NCBI RefSeq assembly: GCF_014649915.1
Contig: NZ_BMTY01000031.1
Span: forward strand, 319 to 64,318
Length of the DNA: 64,000 nt
Reading direction: 5' to 3'
Source of the DNA: Streptomyces toxytricini
GTDB taxonomy: Bacteria; Actinomycetota; Actinomycetes; Streptomycetales; Streptomycetaceae
Part shown: piece after piece, positions 1 to 6,890 of the stretch
Position numbering within the stretch: the stretch's first letter is position 1
How the letters are laid out: every line of letters begins with the position of its first letter
Translations under genes and position numbers: made by a program
Notes under the pieces: generated by a model
The model's input: only the letters and a program-made list of their open reading frames with translations
The model's database searches: none
What the model was told of the DNA's origin: nothing

Positions 1-240
1 AGGCGGGCTGGGGACGCCCCCGATCGCTACGTGCACACCCGACGACGGCGACTGCGGGTGCAGGCGGGCTGGGGACGCCATCGATCGCCACGAACGCACC
101 CGACGACGGCGAGTGCGGTGTGGATGGGCTGGGAAGGGGGCGCCCTCGATCGCCACGTACGCACCCAACGACGGTGCGGGTGCAGGCCGGCTGGGGCACA
201 CGCGCGATCCTTACCCGCGCACCCCATGACGGCGACTGCG
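1..240. repeat. Degenerate ~61-bp tandem repeat, cluster A
   Basis: Four imperfect units share the core CGATCGCYACG followed by CGCACCCGACGACGG. The CGATC anchor falls at 21, 82, 147 and 205, giving spacings of 61, 65 and 58 bp. The first copy runs into the window edge, so the array may continue upstream. Read on the minus strand, the units carry ACGTAGCGATCG followed by GGCGTCCCCAGCC, the same core as cluster B read on the plus strand. The two clusters are therefore the same family in opposite orientation. Spacings are not multiples of three, which argues against coding. Confidence 0.75.
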
Positions 241-393
241 GGCAGACAGGTGGCAAGCAAGCAGGAAATGATGCGTAGCCCGTCTTTTCGTGCGCACTCG
301 ACGACGGCGAGCGGCGGCCGGTCGACCACCGCGCCTGACACGCCCACATGGTGAGCAACTGCCTCCCCGCAAAAACGGGCGGCCGCCAGCCTC

Positions 394-720
394 CGGAAGC
401 ACGCAGCGAACCGCGGCGCCCCGGCGCCCGGACGGCGGGGAACCGCCACGCAGCGGAAGCACGCAGCGAACGCGGCGCCCCGGGGCCCAGACGACGGGGA
501 GCCGCCACGTAGCGGAAGCACGCAGCGAACGCGGCGCCCCGGGGCCCGGACAGCGGGCGGACGCCACATGGCCGGGACCACGTAGCGATCGACTGCGGCA
601 CCCAGCCGCCCAGACGGCAGGCGGACGCCACCCACCCGAAACCACGTAGCGATCGGCTGCGGCACCCAGCCGCCCAGACGGCGGGCGGACGCCACCCGCC
701 GGGACCACGTGGCGATCCGC
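394..720. repeat. Degenerate 59-64-bp tandem repeat, cluster B (inverted relative to cluster A)
   Basis: Six head-to-tail units begin at about 394, 454, 513, 572, 636 and 699 (spacings 60, 59, 59, 64, 63). The first three start CGGAAGCACGCAGCGAA. The last three start with CCACGTAGCGATC or a close variant. Each contains a GCCCAGACGG-like middle and ends GGACGCCAC or similar. The family matches cluster A in inverse orientation, separated by about 150 bp. I see no gene here. Open frames through it are by-products of high GC. Confidence 0.8.
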
Positions 721-1043
721 GGCGGCCGGGCGGCGGGCTTGCGGTCCTTGATGCGGGTGGGTGGTGGAGGTCCCTCCAGGCCGCTCCCCCTCCTGGGGGC
801 TTCCCGGCAGCTCTTTGGCATCCCGGGGCGGGTCGGCCGGTCAAGGGTGGCCGTAGGCCATCGCGAAGCGACGCGACCGCAGGGAGCGCCCTTGAGGGGA
901 CGGCCCGACCCGGGAGGACAATGGGCAGCCGGGAAGCCCCCACCCCGCCTCCGATCCCGCCCCGGGAAACCTCCGCCCCGCCTCGGCGGGATACCGCGTC
1001 ACCGTCCGCGTACCGCGTCGCCGTCGACGTACCGCCCGGAAGG
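721..1043. other. Gene-free segment downstream of the doc gene
   Basis: About 320 bp of GC-rich sequence at the 3' side of the Doc toxin gene. It contains short reiterations of TACCGCGTC near 990-1015 and imperfect inverted repeats, but no clean intrinsic terminator, tRNA or ribosome-binding site followed by a credible frame. No function is assigned. Confidence 0.5.
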
Positions 1044-1475
1044 TCACGCCGGCGGGACCGGGCGCAGCTTCCGGAGCCGTGCCGCGATCGCCGCGACGTC
1101 GCCGACCGTCCCGCTCGCCGTGTCCACGACGAGTTCGTACGCGGCGTCCTGGTCGGCGTCGGCGAGGTCGATCCCGTTCACGGCGAGGAAGACGGCCGCC
1201 GCGAGCCAGGCCGTCCGCTTGTTCCCGTCGACCAGCGGGTGGTTCTTCGCGAGGCCGTGCAGCAGCGCGGCGGCCTGCTCGAACGGGTCCTCGTACGCCG
1301 GCGTCGCGAACATCCGGGCCCGCGGCCGGTGCACCGCCGACTCCAGCAACCGGGGGCTGCGCAGCGCGACGGGCTGGTCGTGGGCCAGGCAGGCGTGCCG
1401 GGCCAGGTCGAGCACCTCGGCGACGGTGAGGTGGCGGGTGCCGCGCACGCCCTCCCCCGCGCGGGGCGCGCTCAC
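1044..1475 (-). CDS. doc: Fic/Doc-family toxin (Doc type)
   Basis: The 143-aa protein has the length and fold of Doc toxins. The Fic-type active-site loop reads HPLVDGNKRTAW (around residue 78), where His is catalytic and the NKR segment binds phosphate. The NKR form resembles phage P1 Doc, which phosphorylates EF-Tu and stalls translation, rather than AMP-transferring HPFxxGNGR enzymes. The GTG start overlaps the stop of the upstream antitoxin gene (GTGA), so the two are translationally coupled. The substrate is inferred from the family only. Confidence 0.85.
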   Translation of the reverse strand: MSAPRAGEGVRGTRHLTVAEVLDLARHACLAHDQPVALRSPRLLESAVHRPRARMFATPAYEDPFEQAAALLHGLAKNHPLVDGNKRTAWLAAAVFLAVNGIDLADADQDAAYELVVDTASGTVGDVAAIAARLRKLRPVPPA

Positions 1476-1672
1476 TCGCCGAGCCGTACCAGCAGCGGCG
1501 CGTGCCGCTCGGCGAGCCGGGCCGCCGCTTCGCCGACCCGCTGCCGCTCCCGGTGCAGGTGCTCCCGTACGGCGGTGAGGGCGTGCTCCTCGGGCGTGGA
1601 GCCGGTGGCGTCGGCGAGGTCGGCGAGCTGCGCGTACTCGGCGGCGGAGAGCCGGATGGTCAGGTCGTCCAT
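1472..1672 (-). CDS. Antitoxin paired with Doc (ribbon-helix-helix-like)
   Basis: This 66-aa acidic protein lies immediately upstream of doc and overlaps it by four bases, the usual antitoxin-first order. The N-terminal MDDLTIRLSAAEY stretch followed by a helix with STPEEHALTAVREHL resembles a ribbon-helix-helix (Arc/MetJ-like) DNA-binding fold. The charged C-terminus would cap the toxin. It probably represses its own promoter in the 31-bp gap to the MFS gene. P1 Doc is paired with Phd, so this partner type differs from that system. Confidence 0.7.
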   Translation of the reverse strand: MDDLTIRLSAAEYAQLADLADATGSTPEEHALTAVREHLHRERQRVGEAAARLAERHAPLLVRLGE

Positions 1673-1703
1673 GCGGCGAGGCTAGCGACCTGAGGCCTGC
1701 CGG

Positions 1704-3197
1704 TCAGGCGGTTTTCAGGTCGCGGTCGGTACGGTCGTGCAGGCGGGTGGCGACCCAGGCGCCGACCAGGGCGACGGCCGCCATCGGCAGGAAGACGACC
1801 ACGAACGCGGCGGGATGCGAGGCCCCGGCGGCCCCCGCGGCCGCCGCACCGCCGGCCGCGTGTGCGCCCGCACCGACCGAGCCGCCGCCCAGCGCGGCGA
1901 ACGCCGCACCGCCCGCGGCCAGCAGCACCACGTTCGCGAGGGCGTCCGAAATCTGCAGGGCGGCCGAGTTCGCCCCGGCCTCCTCCGGCGCCGACAGCTT
2001 CAGCAGCAGCACGCTCGTCGAGCCGAGGACCAGACCCATCCCCAGGCAGCCCACGCCCCACGCCACGGCCAGGGACCACACCGGCACCCACGGCACCAGC
2101 ACGGCCGGCACGGCCGCGATCGCCGACGCCACCAGCAGCATGCCGAGCACCATCAGCCGCTCCCGGTGCGGCTCGGCCCAGCTGCGGGCCTGCAGCCACG
2201 ATCCGCCCGCCCAGGTGAGACCGCCCAGCGCCAGCGAGAACCCGGCCAGCGTCGGGCTCAGCCCCCGCTGCGTGACCAGCATCAGCGGAACGAAGCTCTC
2301 CGCCGCGATGAACGAGCCTGCCGCGAGCCCGCGCAGCAGCACCACCGACGGCAGTCCGCGCCGCGCCCGGTACGTACCTCGCGGCAGCAGCCCCAGCACG
2401 GCCGGCACCAGCAGCGCAGCCCCCGCCACACCCGGCAGCAGCGACAGCCACCGCAGGTCCTGGGCGGCGTACTGGAGCAGCCCCGCCCCGACCGAGATCG
2501 CGAGCGCCAGCCGGATCCGCCGCCGGTCGAACGCCGCGGGCGGCGCCTGCGGATCGACGGGCCCCGAGGCGCTCCGCCGGATCGCCGGCAGCGCCACGGC
2601 GAGCGGGACGACCACCAGCACGGGGATCCCGAGGAACACCCACCGCCAGCCGAGGTGCTCCGTCACCGTCCCTGCGGCGAGCGGGCCCACGATCGACGGG
2701 ACGACCCAGCTCGCGGCGAACGCCGCCATGATCGCGGGCCGGAGCCGCTCCTCGTAGGCCCGGCTCACCACCACGTACAGGGCGACGATGACGAGCCCGC
2801 CGCCGAAGCCCTGCACGGCCCGGCCCAGCACGAACACCCACATCGCGCCCGCCGTCCCGGCCAGCACCAGCCCGGCCGCGAACGCCCCGATGCCGAGGCC
2901 GAGCGGGCGCAGCGGACCCTGCCGGTCGGACCACTGGCCGGCGAGGACCATTCCGAACAGGCTGGTGGTGAAGTAGGCGGAGAACGCGAACGCGTAGAGC
3001 CCGATCCCGTCGAGGTCGCGGGCGGCGACCGGCATGGCGGTACCGACGGCGGTCGCCTCGAAGGCGATGAGGAAGATGACGGACACCATGCCGATGCTGA
3101 GCGTCCGGTACGCCGACGAGAGGATCCCGCCCTCGGGCGGGGGCGGGATCACGGCGGTGGGCTGCGGCTGCGACAGGCCGGGTTCGAGGGCGCTCAT
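1704..3197 (-). CDS. MFS transporter (drug-efflux type)
   Basis: A 497-aa polytopic membrane protein of the major facilitator superfamily. Hydrophobic helices run from about residue 30 to the end. The loop-2/3 signature GQWSDRQGPLRPLGLG (about residue 94) is typical of proton-coupled exporters. A 25-residue Gly/Ala/His loop (GAGAHAAGGAAAAG) lies before the last helix. The ATG at 3197 is preferred because the open frame upstream reads as Arg/Pro-rich non-protein. It lies convergent to the tRNA-Cys gene and upstream of the doc pair. The substrate cannot be read from sequence. Confidence 0.85.
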   Translation of the reverse strand: MSALEPGLSQPQPTAVIPPPPEGGILSSAYRTLSIGMVSVIFLIAFEATAVGTAMPVAARDLDGIGLYAFAFSAYFTTSLFGMVLAGQWSDRQGPLRPLGLGIGAFAAGLVLAGTAGAMWVFVLGRAVQGFGGGLVIVALYVVVSRAYEERLRPAIMAAFAASWVVPSIVGPLAAGTVTEHLGWRWVFLGIPVLVVVPLAVALPAIRRSASGPVDPQAPPAAFDRRRIRLALAISVGAGLLQYAAQDLRWLSLLPGVAGAALLVPAVLGLLPRGTYRARRGLPSVVLLRGLAAGSFIAAESFVPLMLVTQRGLSPTLAGFSLALGGLTWAGGSWLQARSWAEPHRERLMVLGMLLVASAIAAVPAVLVPWVPVWSLAVAWGVGCLGMGLVLGSTSVLLLKLSAPEEAGANSAALQISDALANVVLLAAGGAAFAALGGGSVGAGAHAAGGAAAAGAAGASHPAAFVVVFLPMAAVALVGAWVATRLHDRTDRDLKTA

Positions 3198-3398
3198 CGC
3201 CCCAGCGTAAGCCGCGAAGCGGGGTTTCGCCCCTGTCCGGAGGACGGATCCCTGCTCGTCCGGTGGACCTACGCCGGGGGGGGCGGGGCGGGCGCGTGCG
3301 AACGGCGCGTGACAGTCGTATGGCAGCCCCCGCCGGGGCCTTCCGGGAGCGCCGGGCCCGCCCGTACGGTCGCCGGTGTCAGCACATCCCGACATCAC

Positions 3399-3470
3399 GG
3401 CCGTGTGCCCGAGTGGTTCAGGGACCCGCCTGCAAAGCGGGTTACACCGGTTCGAATCCGGTCACGGCTT
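3399..3470 (+). tRNA. tRNA-Cys (GCA)
   Basis: A full cloverleaf can be drawn. The 7-bp acceptor pairs GGCCGTG with CACGGCT (first pair G-U). The anticodon stem is CCCGC/GCGGG around the loop CTGCAAA (anticodon GCA), and the T stem is ACCGG/CCGGT around TTCGAAT. The discriminator is T, as expected for cysteine tRNAs. The 3' CCA is not encoded. The 3' end faces the ESX-like genes that begin 70 bp away. Confidence 0.95.
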
Positions 3471-3542
3471 CTCCCGGGTCCCCGGGGCCAGGCGCAACCC
3501 CGCCGGCCCCGGGCCCCGCACTACCGCCGCACGCGGACCCGA

Positions 3543-4709
3543 TCAGCCGTTCCGACGGCGAACGACCACCGCAGTGACCGCACCGCCGACCAGCACACAC
3601 GCACCGAGCCCCAGCGCGATCCACGTCGTACCGCTGACGCTGTCGGACTTCGCCTCGGCCTGCGGTGCGGCGGACTCGGGCGCCTTCGCCGTGGTCGACG
3701 GTGCAGGCGAGTTCTTCGCGTCGGCCGCGGCCAGGTCGGGCAGCGGGAACACGTCGGCGGGCCCGGGGTCCCCGGGCGCTGGCAGAGCCACCTTGGGCCG
3801 CACGACGCCGTAACCGATGTAGTCGTTGCGCTGCACACCATCGGTCGGCTTACCGGCCGTGTTCAGCAGCACCCGCAGTACCTGGTTGTTCGTCCATTCG
3901 GGATGCGCGGACCACAGCAGCGCGGCCGAGGCGGAGGAGAGGGCCGTTGCGTCGCTCGTGCCGTGGCTATTGCACAGTCCCGACTTCCCGGTGCATGCGC
4001 TGATGATGTCCACGCCGGGAGCCGACATGTCGACGGATGCGTTGCGCACCGACTCCTTGGTTGCCACGCCATCGGGTCCCACCGCGCCCACACCGACAAC
4101 ACCGGGAATTCCGGCGGGATACTGCACAGCAGTGTCGCCGTCGTTTCCGACACCGGCGAAGATGAGCTTGTTCTTCGACACGGCGTACTTCACCGCTTCC
4201 CGCAAGCTCTCGCTATCCCGCCATCCGATGATTGAAAGATTCAGAACCTTCGCTTCTGAATCAGCGGCGTGTCGGATCGCTTCAACCAGTGACGTGTCGT
4301 TAGAAAACCCATTACCCTTCAGGTTGACCCTGAGCGGCATGATTTTGGCGTCCGGCGCCAAGCCGAACGCACTCTCTACGCCACCTGGGCCCTTGCCGTT
4401 GCCGGCAATGATGGAAGCCATGGAAGTTCCATGGCTGTCGTAGTCAGTGTGCTCGTCTCCAGCAATGCTGTCCGGCGCGAAGTCCCGACCCGGAACGAGT
4501 CTCCCATCGAGCTCCGGGATCTTCGCGACGCCACTGTCGATGACGGCAACCGTGACTCCCTTGCCGGTGCTGACCTTCCAGATGTCGTCCGCCTTCATGG
4601 CGTCGAGATGCCACTGCTGCTCGCGGATGGTTTTCGCGTGAGCCGGGGTCGCGGCGACCCCGGCCAGCAGGAGGCCCACCAGGACCGAGGTCGCCTTGCG
4701 CATGCGCAT
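3543..4709 (-). CDS. mycP: Mycosin-type subtilisin protease (type VII secretion)
   Basis: S8-family serine protease of about 388 aa. Numbering from the TTG at 4718, the triad is Asp61 (VAVIDSG), His96 (DSHGTSMAS) and Ser255 (SHGTSDAT), with Asn192 at the oxyanion hole. A signal peptide ends near AHA-28, and a single helix plus RRR tail (about 363-391) anchors it with the catalytic domain outside. The ATG at 4709 is chosen over that TTG, because the purine-rich stretch near GGACG is better spaced for it. It follows a WXG100-like gene by 20 bp. Mycosins process or stabilise ESX secretion systems. Third codon positions contain unusually many A/T for this window. Confidence 0.88.
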   Translation of the reverse strand: MRMRKATSVLVGLLLAGVAATPAHAKTIREQQWHLDAMKADDIWKVSTGKGVTVAVIDSGVAKIPELDGRLVPGRDFAPDSIAGDEHTDYDSHGTSMASIIAGNGKGPGGVESAFGLAPDAKIMPLRVNLKGNGFSNDTSLVEAIRHAADSEAKVLNLSIIGWRDSESLREAVKYAVSKNKLIFAGVGNDGDTAVQYPAGIPGVVGVGAVGPDGVATKESVRNASVDMSAPGVDIISACTGKSGLCNSHGTSDATALSSASAALLWSAHPEWTNNQVLRVLLNTAGKPTDGVQRNDYIGYGVVRPKVALPAPGDPGPADVFPLPDLAAADAKNSPAPSTTAKAPESAAPQAEAKSDSVSGTTWIALGLGACVLVGGAVTAVVVRRRNG

Positions 4710-4729
4710 CTCGTGCAACGTCCGTTCTG

Positions 4730-6193
4730 TCAGTCGATCACTCGCGGAACGACACGGTCGTTGCTCCGCCAGGTCTCTTCGTCCTCGGCCAGGTAGTCGG
4801 GGCGCTCGCCACCCTGGCGCTCGTTCCGATTGCCCGGCGCGTGGGCACCCGCACCGGCGTGTCCCATCGCACCGCGGCCCGACTCACCCGCGGGCGTGTT
4901 CCGCACGAGGCCGGAGCCTCCGTGCGTGAACGGCTGCCCGGTCGTCGGGACGGCGCGGCCGACAACGCCGGGCGGCATGGCGCCCGGCTGGCGGGCGCCG
5001 CCGATCACGCCGCCCGGCTCCATGGCGAGTCGGCGGCCGACAGGAGTGCCGCCAGGACCGCTCGGGTGCGCTCCACCCATGCCGGGGTGCATCCCCGGGC
5101 CGACGGGCGGACGGGCGCCGGGGTGCGCCCCCTCGGAGCCGACCACGAGGCCACGGGGGAGCCCCGCGGTGGGACCCGTCGTGCTGGGCACCTGGCGGCC
5201 GCCGATGATGCCTGTGTCACGCGGCATCACGGGCGGTATACCGAGCTTGCCGCCGCCGGGCGGGCCCGCCACGGGCGGGACCTTGTTGAACGTACCGCCG
5301 CCGAGCGTCGGACCGGTGCCTGGCGGAAGGGGCGCCACCGGCGGCATTGGCACGACGGGCCCCGGCGCGACCGGCCCGGGACCCGGGGCCGGCGGCATGC
5401 TGGTGACCGGCGGCAGCGTCTTGTCCGGCAGCACGGCGACGCTGTCCAGGTCGGTGCCGACATCCCGGTCGGGGAGGACAGGGGAAGGTCCGGTCACGGG
5501 AGGCAGCGTGGCATCCGGCAGCCGACCAGACACCGGCCCCGAATCGCCGTACGATCCGCCGCCTCGCGACGATGCGGAGGGAGCGTAACCGCCGCTGTAA
5601 CCACCATCGCCCGTTCCCCCACTGGGACGCTCGATGTATGTCGATCCGTGAGTGCCTTCAGCTGGCTGGAACGGACCAGGCGGCGGCGGGAAGGTGGGGA
5701 TCTCGACCTTACCGATCTGGGTCTTCGATTGTTCGTACGATCCGGCCAGTTTCGCTAGGGCATCGATTGCCTTCTGGTGCTCACCGGTGAGCTTGGCGTG
5801 GGCTTCCCGGCCCAGCTGCTGCGCGTCCGGGTCGTTGCGGAACTTTCTGGAAACCTCGAGATTCTTGGCCGCCTCAGCCGGGTAGTCCGGAATGTTGTCC
5901 CGGACCTCGATCATGGTCTGAGCGGCGTGTTGCATCCACTCTCCGGCTACCGCGCTGAACTTGCTCAGGCGGAGCGTCGCACTGCCAGCCTGGCTGGCCC
6001 AGTCGTCGAAGGCGCGGGCAGCCTCGCCCTCCCACCCCTGCACCCGATACTTCTTGAGCGCTTCACCGATCTGCTCAATCGTCTTTGCAGCATTGGTCAG
6101 TTGGGTGCTACGCGTCTTGACGATGTCAGGGTTCAGAGACTTGACCATCGCGAGCAACTGCTGATGCGTGAAGCCTTCGAAGTTCGTGGCCAT
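4730..6193 (-). CDS. Large WXG100-like/PPE-like type VII secretion protein
   Basis: A 487-aa protein. The N-terminal helical hairpin (about 1-160) carries W54-E55-G56, the WXG turn of ESX substrates. Residues 170-450 are Pro/Gly-rich and low in complexity, with recurrences such as LPDxTLPPVT. The C-terminus has RPDYLAEDEETW, a tail common in actinobacterial WXG-domain proteins. It contains a YxxxD pattern (YLAED) resembling the ESX export signal, although here it is far from the hairpin. The start is set by GGAGG nine bases upstream, inside the preceding gene (TGATG overlap). Likely exported or surface-associated. Exact role unknown. Confidence 0.75.
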   Translation of the reverse strand: MATNFEGFTHQQLLAMVKSLNPDIVKTRSTQLTNAAKTIEQIGEALKKYRVQGWEGEAARAFDDWASQAGSATLRLSKFSAVAGEWMQHAAQTMIEVRDNIPDYPAEAAKNLEVSRKFRNDPDAQQLGREAHAKLTGEHQKAIDALAKLAGSYEQSKTQIGKVEIPTFPPPPGPFQPAEGTHGSTYIERPSGGTGDGGYSGGYAPSASSRGGGSYGDSGPVSGRLPDATLPPVTGPSPVLPDRDVGTDLDSVAVLPDKTLPPVTSMPPAPGPGPVAPGPVVPMPPVAPLPPGTGPTLGGGTFNKVPPVAGPPGGGKLGIPPVMPRDTGIIGGRQVPSTTGPTAGLPRGLVVGSEGAHPGARPPVGPGMHPGMGGAHPSGPGGTPVGRRLAMEPGGVIGGARQPGAMPPGVVGRAVPTTGQPFTHGGSGLVRNTPAGESGRGAMGHAGAGAHAPGNRNERQGGERPDYLAEDEETWRSNDRVVPRVID

Positions 6194-6711
6194 CAGATGT
6201 TACCTCCAGCCGTGCTGCCGTTGTCTTCCGCACCCTGCGGCCTGGCTGCATCCTGGGCCTGCTTCTCCTCGCGAGCCCGCGGGTCACGGTCGCGCACGTA
6301 GTTTTCCTTCGTCTGCTTGACGATGGCTTGCATTCGCGCCCGCGTGTCTTCGTCGACCTCTTCGAATCCCTTACCCCCGGTCTGGATAGCAATGCCCATT
6401 CCTTCGATCTGGTTGGCCAGACCCTTCGAGAGGTTGCGCAGCTCGGTCTGCACCTTCTCGTACGCCTTGAACAGATCCGTCGCCTCAGCGAACCCCGTCC
6501 CCAAGGTGCCCTCGGGGAGGGTCGTGTGGGCCAGTTTCTTGTCGGACGCTTCCGAGTTGCCGAGCTTCGTCAGGAGGTCGTCGACGACCTTCTTGTAGCC
6601 GCTGATCGTCTCGTAGTCGACCGCAAGGGCCTTGGCCTGCGCCCGGATGGCCGCCGCTTGGCTCTTCGCCATCTCGGGCCCAAAGACGCTGAACACCGAT
6701 TCCTCTGCCAC
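6193..6711 (-). CDS. Helical partner protein of the WXG100/mycosin module (hypothetical)
   Basis: A 172-aa, largely alpha-helical, charged protein with no named domain I recognise. The GTG at 6711 follows GGGGAGG by six bases, a better start than the TTG at 6771. Residues 15-130 read as amphipathic helices suited to a WXG-type or chaperone-like hairpin, although no W-x-G is present. The last 50 residues are Glu/Arg/Gln-rich and probably disordered. It overlaps the next gene by one base and heads the operon that ends with the mycosin, so a role as substrate partner or chaperone is inferred. Confidence 0.6.
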   Translation of the reverse strand: MAEESVFSVFGPEMAKSQAAAIRAQAKALAVDYETISGYKKVVDDLLTKLGNSEASDKKLAHTTLPEGTLGTGFAEATDLFKAYEKVQTELRNLSKGLANQIEGMGIAIQTGGKGFEEVDEDTRARMQAIVKQTKENYVRDRDPRAREEKQAQDAARPQGAEDNGSTAGGNI

Positions 6712-6890
6712 GAAGGCCTCCCCGTTTAACCCGTTCCCCGTGGGAGGGCGGCGTTGCCGCCGCTTCTCCAACCCCGTTCGCTCCTGTGAGCTGCCGTTCG
6801 CGCAGGCGTGTCACAGGGCTTGCCGATCACTCTAGCGACCGGCGGCGACAGCCCCAACCTCGGGTTGCACGTGCAATGCGGGTCACACGG

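Noticed and set aside
394..720. Possible CRISPR array
   Set aside because: Whole units, not short repeats with unique spacers, are conserved, and there are no cas genes.
27..821. A 264-residue Cys/Arg-rich open frame through the first repeat clusters
   Set aside because: Repeat steps of 58-65 bp break the frame of the units, no ribosome-binding site is present, and the composition is that of random GC-rich sequence.
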